Below are positions 1 to 7,609 of a DNA stretch of 64,000 nucleotides, piece by piece; the stretch's first letter is position 1; the number at the start of each line of letters is the position of its first letter. Under the pieces are notes generated by a model. That model saw only the letters and a program-made list of their open reading frames with translations. It searched no databases and had not been told where the DNA came from. The translations under genes were made by a program, and so were the position numbers. The DNA is from an uncultured Bacilli bacterium (lineage in GTDB: Bacteria > Bacillota_I > Bacilli_A > RF39 > UBA660): contig CAKOHH010000002.1 of NCBI GenBank assembly GCA_934085675.1, positions 89,112 through 153,111 of the forward strand, in the 5' to 3' direction.

Positions 1-1
1 G

Positions 2-718
2 ATTTTAGATGTTTATAAAGATTTTGGCTTTAAAGATTATCGTTTCCGTTTATCTTTAAGAGATAAAAATGACACGGAAAAATATTTTGGTAATGATGAA
101 TTATGGGCTAAAAGTGAACAAGAACTAAGGGAAGTTTTAGAAGAAATTCATGCTGATTATTATGAAGCCGAAGGAGAAGCAGCCTTTTATGGTCCTAAGT
201 TAGATGTTCAAGTTAAAAGTGCTATTGGTCATGATGTTACTTTATCAACTGTCCAACTTGATTATCAACTACCAGAAAGATTTGATTTAACTTACATTGA
301 TGAAAATGGGGAAAAACAAAGACCAGTTGTTATTCATAGAGCTATTCTAGGTTCCCTAGATCGTTTTATTGCTTTCTTACTTGAAGAAACAAAAGGTGTT
401 TTACCATTATGGCTTGCTCCAGTTATGGTTAATGTTATCCCTGTTAATATTGATTATCATTTAGATTACGCTAAAAAAATAGAAAATCTTTTATTACAAA
501 ATCATATTCGTGTTGAATTAGACAATAGAAACGAAAAATTAGGTTATAAAATGCGTGACTCAGTGATGAGAAAAATACCTGTAACGGTGATTTTAGGTCA
601 AAAAGAAGTTGATGAAAATCTTATTAGTTATCGGGAATATGGTAGTGAAGAAACACATACTTTAAGTTATGAAGAATTTATTTCTTATTTAAATAACAAG
701 ATTGAAAGTAAAAAATAA
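2..718 (+). CDS. thrS: Threonyl-tRNA synthetase, C-terminal part (5' end outside window)
   Basis: The window opens inside a reading frame that continues without a stop to position 718. It charges tRNA-Thr with threonine in the cytoplasm. The visible part covers the end of the class II catalytic core, with the block EGEAAFYGPKLDVQ and the motif 3 arginine in AILGSLDRF, then the anticodon-binding domain from about position 410 (VMVNVIPVNI onward, ending in a short lysine tail). An internal ATG at 425 is not the start because the conserved catalytic core runs through it. An unknown gene follows after 31 bp, possibly in the same operon. The identification is secure; the N-terminal editing domains are outside the window. 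Confidence 0.95.
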   Translation: MLDVYKDFGFKDYRFRLSLRDKNDTEKYFGNDELWAKSEQELREVLEEIHADYYEAEGEAAFYGPKLDVQVKSAIGHDVTLSTVQLDYQLPERFDLTYIDENGEKQRPVVIHRAILGSLDRFIAFLLEETKGVLPLWLAPVMVNVIPVNIDYHLDYAKKIENLLLQNHIRVELDNRNEKLGYKMRDSVMRKIPVTVILGQKEVDENLISYREYGSEETHTLSYEEFISYLNNKIESKK

Positions 719-749
719 TAAATCTGTTTCAAAGGAGTTGTAACATAAA

Positions 750-1232
750 ATGAATATTGGCAAGTCGGCTTTAATTTTAATAGATGAAGAAAAAATCATT
801 TTATTACCCAAAAAGAAAGGGTTAGATTTTCATATTGAATATATTTTAGAACGTTCTAAGAAAAATAAACAATTACGGAAAATTATAAATCAGTTTGATG
901 TAACTAAAATTTTAGATAATCCAGCCCTAATCCAAGAAACTATTATTAAAGCCTTAGTGGCAAAAGGGTATATTGTTTTTTGTAACTTATGTCCCCAAGT
1001 GTTAGATGAAACAAATCTTTTTGTCGGTTATGGGCCATGCACTCTTTCTTGTACTCAAATAAATAATTTAGAAGAATTAAAACAGCAAAATATAAATATT
1101 ATGGAAATGGGAATGTTAGATTCTTTAGGAGAATTTAAAACCATTGGAGATGATGACTCCATGGGTTTAAGTGAAAGAAAATGGCTTGATGATTATTTAC
1201 AAAGTGTTTCTAGCATGCCATCTCGAAAATAA
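750..1232 (+). CDS. Uncharacterised 160-residue protein
   Basis: I do not recognise this protein. The ATG at 750 has an AAAGGAG site 10-15 bp upstream, so the start is well supported. It looks soluble: there is no signal peptide or membrane segment. It has a basic region near residues 21-45 and three cysteines in the middle (residues near 78-97, around NLCPQV and GPCTLSC). It lies 31 bp downstream of thrS on the same strand and just before the serine T-box leader, so it may be co-transcribed with thrS. Codon use looks like its neighbours. Function unknown. Confidence 0.75.
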   Translation: MNIGKSALILIDEEKIILLPKKKGLDFHIEYILERSKKNKQLRKIINQFDVTKILDNPALIQETIIKALVAKGYIVFCNLCPQVLDETNLFVGYGPCTLSCTQINNLEELKQQNINIMEMGMLDSLGEFKTIGDDDSMGLSERKWLDDYLQSVSSMPSRK

Positions 1233-1273
1233 ATTTAGTCAATAAAAAATACCCTTTTTAAATAAAAACATGT

Positions 1274-1498
1274 TATAATAAATTACGAAAACAGAAGAAA
1301 GACTAGTAATAAAAGTTTTTTGTAAAGAAAGACTGTGGTTGATGCAAACAGTTCATAAACTTTTAAGAATCTCCTTTCTTAGTGGAGTTAATCTCTCCCG
1401 GTTTTAAACCGTTATCTTAAATTAAGTAAATTAAAGGATGGCACCGTCATTAAGACTCCTTTTTAGGAGGGCCATTCTTTTTTGTTAGGAGGAAAGTT
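1274..1498 (+). promoter_or_regulatory. T-box leader (probably serine-responsive) with its promoter and terminator
   Basis: A TATAAT -10 box at 1274-1279 is followed by about 210 nt of leader. The T-box core AGGATGGCACCGTC lies at 1434-1447. A terminator hairpin follows: GGATGGC pairs with GCCATTC (one G-T wobble) around an inner CTCCT/AGGAG stem, ending in a T run near 1478-1483. Stem I is visible as AAAAGTTT pairing with AAACTTTT and AGAAAG with CTTTCT, and its 3' internal loop (about 1366-1375) contains overlapping serine codons TCT/TCC. The antiterminator bulge reads TGGC, which pairs with a tRNA ending G-CCA, as expected for tRNA-Ser with discriminator G. It controls the HD gene and serS. 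Confidence 0.85.
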
Positions 1499-1978
1499 AT
1501 GCTGGATAATCTAGATTATCATTTCTATAGTAATCTTCGATTATATGATAGGTCGAAAATGCTGGTAGAAAAATTGTTTGCTAAGAAAAAAGATAAGGCA
1601 GGGGCTTGCTATTTAAATCACTTGACCCACGTTAGTCAAGATTTAAAAACAGAGGAGCAAAAGGCCTTGGGATTAATGCATGATATTTTAGAAGATACCG
1701 ATATGACAGAAGATGAGTTAAGAAAACTTGGTTATAAGGAAAAATTTATTGCTTCTATAAAACTTTTAACCAACACATATGATTCTTATGATGAGTATAT
1801 TGATAGTATTATTGAAAGTGATAATAAAGATGTTATGATGGTTAAATTAAAAGATTTATTGGATAATATGGATTTGCACCGACTTAACAAGATTGAGCAG
1901 AAAGATATTAATAGGACTATGAAATATGTGCGGGCCTATACTAAAATAATTAATAAATTGAAAGGTGAAGAAATATGA
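1499..1978 (+). CDS. Small HD-domain protein resembling the Rel/SpoT alarmone hydrolase domain
   Basis: This 159-residue protein consists of an HD fold only. The motifs match the hydrolase half of Rel/SpoT and the small alarmone hydrolases (MESH1-like): H41 in YLNHLTHV, H61-D62 with E65-D66 in MHDILEDTD, and D119...N123 in VKLKDLLDNMD. No synthetase, TGS or ACT domain is present. Known members hydrolyse (p)ppGpp at the 3' pyrophosphate; that activity is inferred here. An AGGAGGAAAG site precedes the ATG. Its stop overlaps the serS start (ATGA), so the two are translationally coupled, and both lie under the serine T-box. An alternative is an HD phosphohydrolase with another nucleotide substrate. 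Confidence 0.8.
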   Translation: MLDNLDYHFYSNLRLYDRSKMLVEKLFAKKKDKAGACYLNHLTHVSQDLKTEEQKALGLMHDILEDTDMTEDELRKLGYKEKFIASIKLLTNTYDSYDEYIDSIIESDNKDVMMVKLKDLLDNMDLHRLNKIEQKDINRTMKYVRAYTKIINKLKGEEI

Positions 1979-3258
1979 TAGATATAAAATTAATAAGAGA
2001 AAATCGTGATTTAGTAAAAGAAAATATAAAGAAAAAATTTCAAGATGAAAAATTAGGACTTGTGGATGAAGTTTATGATTTAGATATCACTATGAGAGAA
2101 ACCCAAACTAAAAAAGATGCTTTAAAAGCTAAGAAAAATAAGCTTAGTGGCGAAATAGGGCTTCTTATGAAAGATAAGAAAATTGAAGAAGCTAATAAAA
2201 TTAAAGAAGAAATCGCTTTAATGAGTAAAGAAATCGAAGAACTAGAAAATCGTCAAACTACTTGTGAAACCGAAATCAAAAAAAGAATGATGGTGATTCC
2301 TCAAATAATGGATCCATCTGTGCCAATTGGTAAAGATGATTCTGAAAATGTGGAAGTTCAAAGATTTGGTGATCCAGCTGTTCCAAGTTATGAAATTCCT
2401 TATCACGCTGATATTATTGAATCTTTTGGAGGCATGGATAAAGAAGCAGCAGGACGTACAAGTGGACAAGGTTTTTATTATTTAATTGGCGATATTGCTA
2501 GACTTCACGAAGCTTTGCTTGCTTATGCCAGAGATTTTATGATTAAGGCTGGATTTACATATGCTATTCCTCCTTTTATGATTCATAGTGATGTTGTAAC
2601 TGGCGTTATGTCTTTTCCAGAAATGGAAGCTATGATGTATAAAATTGAAGGTGAAGATTTATATTTAATTGGTACCAGTGAACATAGTATGATTGGTAAA
2701 TTTAAAGACCAAATTATTAAAGACAGTGAACTTCCTATTAGTATGACAAGTTATTCTCCTTGCTTTAGAAAAGAAGGTGGGTCACATGGTCTAGAAGAAA
2801 GAGGCTTGTACCGTGTTCACCAATTTGAAAAACAAGAAATGATTGTTATTTGTGAACCAGAAGAAGCAATGGACTGGTACAATAAGATGTGGCGTTTAAC
2901 TGTTGAATTTTTTAGAAGCCTAGATGTTCCTGTTAGACAATTAGAATGCTGTTCTGGAGATTTAGCAGATTTAAAAGTAAAATCTTGTGATATTGAAGCA
3001 TGGAGTCCAAGACAACAAAAATATTTTGAAGTCGGAAGTTGTTCTAATTTAGGAGATGCTCAAGCAAGACGTCTTGGTATTCGTAAAAAAGGTGAAAAGG
3101 GCACTTATTACCTAAATACACTTAACAATACAGTTGTGGCAACCCCAAGAGGATTAATTGCCGTTATTGAAAATAACTATCAAGAAGATGGCTCTGTTAA
3201 AATTCCAAAAGTATTACAACCATACATGGGTGGCTTAGAAGTTATTAAAAGAAAATAG
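1975..3258 (+). CDS. serS: Seryl-tRNA synthetase
   Basis: It charges tRNA-Ser with serine. At 427 residues it is of normal length. The N-terminal coiled-coil tRNA-binding arm spans about residues 30-110 and is rich in K and E. The class II core follows, with motif 2 as FRKEGGSHGLEERGLYRVHQ (about residue 264 onward) and motif 3 in LNNTVVATPRGLIAVIENN. Both motifs differ from the common bacterial versions: motif 2 has GGSHGLEERG and motif 3 has TPRGL. This gives a SerRS variant of a less common bacterial or archaeal-like type. Translation is coupled to the HD gene by a 4-bp overlap, and expression should rise when uncharged tRNA-Ser accumulates, through the T-box. Confidence 0.95.
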   Translation: MIDIKLIRENRDLVKENIKKKFQDEKLGLVDEVYDLDITMRETQTKKDALKAKKNKLSGEIGLLMKDKKIEEANKIKEEIALMSKEIEELENRQTTCETEIKKRMMVIPQIMDPSVPIGKDDSENVEVQRFGDPAVPSYEIPYHADIIESFGGMDKEAAGRTSGQGFYYLIGDIARLHEALLAYARDFMIKAGFTYAIPPFMIHSDVVTGVMSFPEMEAMMYKIEGEDLYLIGTSEHSMIGKFKDQIIKDSELPISMTSYSPCFRKEGGSHGLEERGLYRVHQFEKQEMIVICEPEEAMDWYNKMWRLTVEFFRSLDVPVRQLECCSGDLADLKVKSCDIEAWSPRQQKYFEVGSCSNLGDAQARRLGIRKKGEKGTYYLNTLNNTVVATPRGLIAVIENNYQEDGSVKIPKVLQPYMGGLEVIKRK

Positions 3259-3277
3259 AAAATATTTGGCTATAAAA

Positions 3278-3316
3278 AAACTTTAATGGATTGAAATTTC
3301 ATTAAAGTTTTTTTTA
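3278..3316 (+). terminator. Rho-independent terminator of the serS operon
   Basis: An 11-bp perfect stem (AAACTTTAATG with CATTAAAGTTT) is followed by a T run 20 bp after the serS stop codon. Confidence 0.85.
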
Positions 3317-3323
3317 ATAATAT

Positions 3324-3752
3324 TTAAATATCAGTAGGATTTACTGGATGTAAGTGTCCTTGACAACATTCTTCTAAACAATCAAAACTTGGTAAATTTC
3401 CCTTTTTTTCAGAAGAATTTAATTCTTTGTAAATATTTATCATTTGAACGGGTATTTTAGTTTCTTTTTGACAGGTATCACATTTAAATAAAATATATTT
3501 TTTCTTTGTTTGATGTTCGTCATCTTCACATAATTTATCAAAGTTCACATCAAGAGCCTGAGCAATTCTCCAAGCAGCACCTAAAGAGAAAGTTTGATGA
3601 TAAGAAGATTCAATACCACTGATAAAAGATAGAGAATAATTAATTTCTTCAGCTAATTTTTCTTGTGTCCAACCTTTTTGACGTCTGTACTTTTTAATGT
3701 TTTTACTTATAACTTCATAAATGTAGTTTTCATCATCTTTTTTAAATTCCAT
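3324..3752 (-). CDS. XRE-family regulator with a cysteine-rich C-terminal domain
   Basis: This 142-residue protein has an N-terminal helix-turn-helix of the Cro/CI (XRE) class at about residues 13-72 (KNIKKYRRQKGWTQEKLAEE, then SLSFISGIESS). The C-terminal half has a possible metal site built from CDTC and the C-x-EECCQGHLH cluster, five cysteines and two histidines in all. It is divergent from the SPFH/zinc-ribbon operon, and a perfect 12-bp inverted repeat lies between the two start codons, so it probably regulates that operon and itself. A metal- or redox-sensing role is plausible from the C-terminus but is inference. Confidence 0.85.
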   Translation of the reverse strand: MEFKKDDENYIYEVISKNIKKYRRQKGWTQEKLAEEINYSLSFISGIESSYHQTFSLGAAWRIAQALDVNFDKLCEDDEHQTKKKYILFKCDTCQKETKIPVQMINIYKELNSSEKKGNLPSFDCLEECCQGHLHPVNPTDI

Positions 3753-3812
3753 TTTTTCTCCTCAATTCTATTAAACATGTTTATGTTTTTATTATCCTAC
3801 AAAAATAGTGAG

Positions 3813-3841
3813 TTTTTTATTCACTCTTAGTGAATAAAAAA
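3813..3841. promoter_or_regulatory. Perfect 12-bp inverted repeat, candidate operator
   Basis: TTTTTTATTCAC and GTGAATAAAAAA are exact reverse complements separated by TCTTA. The repeat lies 61 bp from the XRE start and about 34 bp upstream of the -35 of the divergent operon. It has no gene end nearby for which it could be a terminator, so an operator for the XRE regulator is the more likely role. Confidence 0.5.
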
Positions 3842-3874
3842 GAATAAAGTGTCAAAAATAGTGCAATTTTGTGA

Positions 3875-3902
3875 TTGAAAGTTGTGTTAGTTGTGCTATA
3901 AT
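3875..3902 (+). promoter_or_regulatory. Sigma-A-type promoter of the SPFH/zinc-ribbon operon
   Basis: TTGAAA at 3875-3880 and TATAAT at 3897-3902 are separated by 16 bp, followed by about 85 bp of untranslated leader before the ATG at 3993. Confidence 0.65.
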
Positions 3903-3992
3903 GAAGAGGAATAGAGAAGTGCCTAGGAAGTTTAATAATTTATATTGCAATAACTTTTTTGTTCAAGTGTTTAAAAAAGAAAGAGGTAATTT

Positions 3993-5195
3993 ATGGGATT
4001 TATAAAAGCGTTTTCAGGCGCCTTAAGTGGCACCTTTGCTGATCAATGGAAAGATTTTTATGTACCAATGGCAAATGTTCCAGCTACAACTGGCTTATTT
4101 CCAGCCGTTTTACAAGGAACAAATGCTAATCGAGGAGAAAACTACAAAGGCTCTGAAAATATTATTACTAATGGAAGTAAAATTGTTGTGCCAGAAGGAA
4201 CGGCACTCATTACTGTAGAAAATGGTGCTGTAACAGGCTTTATTTCTGAGCCAGGGGGATATGAATTTAGGTCTAACGACCCTAATTCAAGGTCAATGTT
4301 TAGTGGAGATGGTATTTTATCATCTACTATTAGTCAATCTTTTGAAAGATTTAAATTTGGAGGACAACCAGGAGTTCAACAATTGGCCTTTTATGTTAAC
4401 TTAAAACCAATTACAGGAAATAGATTTGGCACTCAAACCCCAATTTATTGGCAAGATGAGTATTTAGCAACAAGAGCAGGCGGAAGTGCCAGAGGTACTT
4501 ATTCTTTAAAAATTGTTGACCCAATTTTATTTTTTAAAGGTTTTGTACCCGATAAGTATAAAGGGGCTAATGCTTCTATCTTTGATTTTGCTGATATGGA
4601 TAATCCAGCATGTGACCATTTATTTAATGATTTTCTAACATGCCTAACGGGATCCTTCAAAAGATTTTCTTTAAAATCAAAAGAAAATAATATGGACACA
4701 ATTGATTATATTCAATCTAACTTAGATCAATTTGCTTTGACAATGGATGAAGAAATTGAAAATACTTATCAATGGTCAAGTAATTATGGTATCAAAGTCA
4801 TCAGTGTTAATTTACAGGCTGATTATGATGGACCTACTTTGGAAGTGTTAGAAGAAGCAAGAAAAGCAGACCAAGAAATTAGAAGAGCATCCAGAATGGG
4901 ACAAGCATACAGCAGTAACATGGCTGGTATGATGGCCTCAGCGAGTGGTGAAGCCATGAAAACAGCTGCTGGAAATGAAAATGGGGCTATGATGGGCTTT
5001 ATGAATATGAACATGGCTAGTCAAAATGGGGCTAACTTAATGGGAGCAGTTAACAATGTTCCAACTGGGGCTTCAACAGCAAATCCTGTTGAAGATCCAA
5101 CTGAGAAATTATTAAATGCAAAAAAATTATTAGATGCCGGTGCTATTACTTCAGAAGACTACAACAAATTAAAAGCCCAAATATTAGGTATATAA
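3993..5195 (+). CDS. SPFH-domain protein with C-terminal SHOCT segment (YdjI-like)
   Basis: This 400-residue protein resembles Bacillus YdjI and the virion-core-like SPFH family. The SPFH region covers about residues 25-290. A glycine/alanine/methionine-rich segment follows (about 300-365), then a short SHOCT-type C-terminus (DPTEKLLNAKKLLDAGAITS) that usually mediates oligomerisation. No true transmembrane helix is obvious, so it would act as a membrane-associated scaffold. AAGAGG lies just upstream of the ATG. The next gene starts 3 bp after the stop and encodes a YdjG-like zinc-ribbon protein, the same pairing seen in the Bacillus ydjFGHI operon, which carries a PspA protein. No PspA gene is present here. 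Confidence 0.85.
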   Translation: MGFIKAFSGALSGTFADQWKDFYVPMANVPATTGLFPAVLQGTNANRGENYKGSENIITNGSKIVVPEGTALITVENGAVTGFISEPGGYEFRSNDPNSRSMFSGDGILSSTISQSFERFKFGGQPGVQQLAFYVNLKPITGNRFGTQTPIYWQDEYLATRAGGSARGTYSLKIVDPILFFKGFVPDKYKGANASIFDFADMDNPACDHLFNDFLTCLTGSFKRFSLKSKENNMDTIDYIQSNLDQFALTMDEEIENTYQWSSNYGIKVISVNLQADYDGPTLEVLEEARKADQEIRRASRMGQAYSSNMAGMMASASGEAMKTAAGNENGAMMGFMNMNMASQNGANLMGAVNNVPTGASTANPVEDPTEKLLNAKKLLDAGAITSEDYNKLKAQILGI

Positions 5196-5198
5196 AAT

Positions 5199-6722
5199 AT
5201 GCAAAATAATTATGATACAAATACGATTTCTAAAACTGATAATTCTTTAACAAATGGACCTACTATTATAAAAACAGATGTTGGAGCCAAAGATGGTCAA
5301 AATAAATGCCCTAAATGTGGCTCCACAGATATGGCTGTGAATACTCACACAGGTAAGCTTCGATGTAATTTTTGCAGATACGAATTTGAACCAGAAAAAG
5401 TTACGGGAATGGTTGAAGATATTAGTAAACTACAAGGCGAGGTTATTGGCTCTGGAGCCCAAGATATTATTGCCGACACTAAAGATGTTTTAACTTTCAA
5501 ATGTAGTAGCTGTGGAGCAGAAGTAGTCATTGATTCTTCTTCTGCCTCACAAGCAAGATGTCATTGGTGTCGAAGTACTTTATCGATTAATCAACAAATA
5601 CCTAATGGTAGTATTCCTGATGTTGTTTTACCTTTTAATATTACCCGTGAGGTGGCTAGGCAAGAAATAGAAAAATTTGTTGGCAAAAGAAAATTTTTTG
5701 CAAATCCTAAATTTAAAGAAGAATTTACCACAAATAATATTATGGGAGTATATTTTCCTTATATGTTAATAGATGTAAATGCTCATATTAATTTAAAAGG
5801 ACAAGGCGAACATGAGACAAGAAAGTATTATCGTGGAAGTGGAAACAACCAGCAGACTTATTATGATGCAGATTTATATTATGTTGAAAGAGACTATGAT
5901 TGTATAATAAATGGCTTGTCTATAGAATCGAATGCTGATCGTTTGAATTCTTTTGCAGCGGATAAAACCAATAATATCATCAATGCTATCATGCCATTTG
6001 ATGTTGAAAACAGTGTGAAATATAATGCTAATTATTTAAAAGGATATACCTCAGAACGAAGAAATATTAATATTGACCAACTAAAAGATGTAGTTAATAC
6101 TCAAGCAAAAGATATTGCAAGGTATAAAGCTAATGATACCTTAAGTCAGTATGACAGAGGTGTTGCCTGGTCTAGTGAACAATTTACTGTTAAAGGCGAA
6201 CAATGGAAGTCAGCCTATTTACCAGTTTGGCTTTATAGCTACCAAGAAGTAAAAAATAATCAGAAAATTTTGCACTACGTGGCCGTTAATGCCAGAACAA
6301 AAGAGACGATGGGCAGTGTTCCTATTCATATGCCTAAACTTATTTTGGTTTCTATTTTAGTAGAAATATTAGGCGTTTTGGCTATGTGGTTTGTGGATTG
6401 GGATTATAGTTATTTGTTTTTATTAGCGGGTATTATTTATTTTATAGTTATTTATATGCGCTATCGTAATGTCGATGCACGTCATACTTATGAAAAAGAC
6501 ACTAAAACAGATATGGCTAATCTGCATAAGGCCGATAATTTTATACAATCTAGAAGAGGCCTTACGAATGCTTCAATGAATGGGGCAAATAATAAGAGAA
6601 TTAATGGTGCATCTGTATTTAATAAAGCTATGGCTTCATTTTCAACGCAAAATACAGGAAATAACACTATTAATAGTAATGGAACAAAAGATGATATTAA
6701 TAAGAAAGAAGGTCAACAATAA
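5199..6722 (+). CDS. Double zinc-ribbon membrane protein (YdjG-like)
   Basis: The 507-residue protein starts with two four-cysteine zinc ribbons: Cys37/40/56/59 (CPKCG...CNFC) and Cys102/105/121/124 (CSSCG...CHWC). A large soluble domain follows, then two hydrophobic helices at about residues 378-426 (LILVSILVEILGVLAMW and YLFLLAGIIYFIVIY), and an asparagine-rich tail. It resembles Bacillus YdjG, a partner of the SPFH protein YdjI in membrane stress, and is encoded 3 bp downstream of the YdjI-like gene. The ribbons should lie in the cytoplasm. A role in membrane surveillance is inference from family context. Confidence 0.8.
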   Translation: MQNNYDTNTISKTDNSLTNGPTIIKTDVGAKDGQNKCPKCGSTDMAVNTHTGKLRCNFCRYEFEPEKVTGMVEDISKLQGEVIGSGAQDIIADTKDVLTFKCSSCGAEVVIDSSSASQARCHWCRSTLSINQQIPNGSIPDVVLPFNITREVARQEIEKFVGKRKFFANPKFKEEFTTNNIMGVYFPYMLIDVNAHINLKGQGEHETRKYYRGSGNNQQTYYDADLYYVERDYDCIINGLSIESNADRLNSFAADKTNNIINAIMPFDVENSVKYNANYLKGYTSERRNINIDQLKDVVNTQAKDIARYKANDTLSQYDRGVAWSSEQFTVKGEQWKSAYLPVWLYSYQEVKNNQKILHYVAVNARTKETMGSVPIHMPKLILVSILVEILGVLAMWFVDWDYSYLFLLAGIIYFIVIYMRYRNVDARHTYEKDTKTDMANLHKADNFIQSRRGLTNASMNGANNKRINGASVFNKAMASFSTQNTGNNTINSNGTKDDINKKEGQQ

Positions 6723-7597
6723 TGATATGTCCAAGATGTAGTACTCAAAATATTGATGGTTCAAAATTTTGTATAAAGTGTGGAAATAATTTATCTGATA
6801 TGACAATCGACCAAACATTTGTTACTCAAAATCAAGATAATCTTTCAAACTCTGTACAAATGAATTATTCTCAACCTCAACAAACGAGTTATTCTCAGCC
6901 TCAACCATCACAAACAATAAATTATAATAGTTCAATGAATAAAATGTCAGTGAGCGAATATTTTTTTATCATTCTAGCTGTAATATTAAAACCATATACA
7001 GCCTTTAAACAAGAGTTACATAAATTTGACGGTTTTAAAAATTCGGCCATTTTGACCTTAATGGTATCTTTTATTGCAACATTAATTACTCTAATTAAAA
7101 CAATGATTAATGCTGTAAGGGTTACATCCTATTGGTCAAAAGAAACAAAGTGGGTATGGGAAAATTTAAAAAATATTAATTACACCAAGGTTATTGGAAC
7201 AAACTTTTTACTATATTTAGGTATTATTGTGGCAATAGCCTGTGTATATTATATAGGAAGTTTAATTGCAAAAAAACAGCCTAATTTTTCACGATTACTA
7301 GGGATATCTGCTATGGCAGTAGTGCCGATGATAGTTTGTTTTATGATTATATCACCACTATTGTCTACGATTTATGCACCTTTAGGAATAGGAACAACAA
7401 TCGTAGGTGGGGTATATTCTGTCATTATTATTTATGAAATCATGAATAATGAAATAAAATTAGAGGGAAATGCCAAATTATATTTTAATTTAATTTGTAT
7501 GTCTATATTGGCTATTGCTGGATATTATTTGTATATGAAATTTTTCATGGGTTCTACAACAAATGATATCAAAAACATTTTAGATATGTTTAGTTAA
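6722..7597 (+). CDS. Zinc-ribbon plus polytopic (YIP1-like) membrane protein
   Basis: The start overlaps the previous stop by one base (TAATG), giving tight coupling. Residues 3-20 form a zinc ribbon (CPRC...CIKC). A Q/N/S-rich linker with SQPQ repeats follows (about residues 34-70). The rest contains about five hydrophobic segments, as in YIP1-family membrane proteins. It is probably an inner-membrane protein with a cytoplasmic ribbon. The molecular role is unknown; membership of the zinc-ribbon membrane module is clear from operon position and architecture. Confidence 0.75.
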   Translation: MICPRCSTQNIDGSKFCIKCGNNLSDMTIDQTFVTQNQDNLSNSVQMNYSQPQQTSYSQPQPSQTINYNSSMNKMSVSEYFFIILAVILKPYTAFKQELHKFDGFKNSAILTLMVSFIATLITLIKTMINAVRVTSYWSKETKWVWENLKNINYTKVIGTNFLLYLGIIVAIACVYYIGSLIAKKQPNFSRLLGISAMAVVPMIVCFMIISPLLSTIYAPLGIGTTIVGGVYSVIIIYEIMNNEIKLEGNAKLYFNLICMSILAIAGYYLYMKFFMGSTTNDIKNILDMFS

Positions 7598-7609
7598 GTG
7601 GTGATTAAA

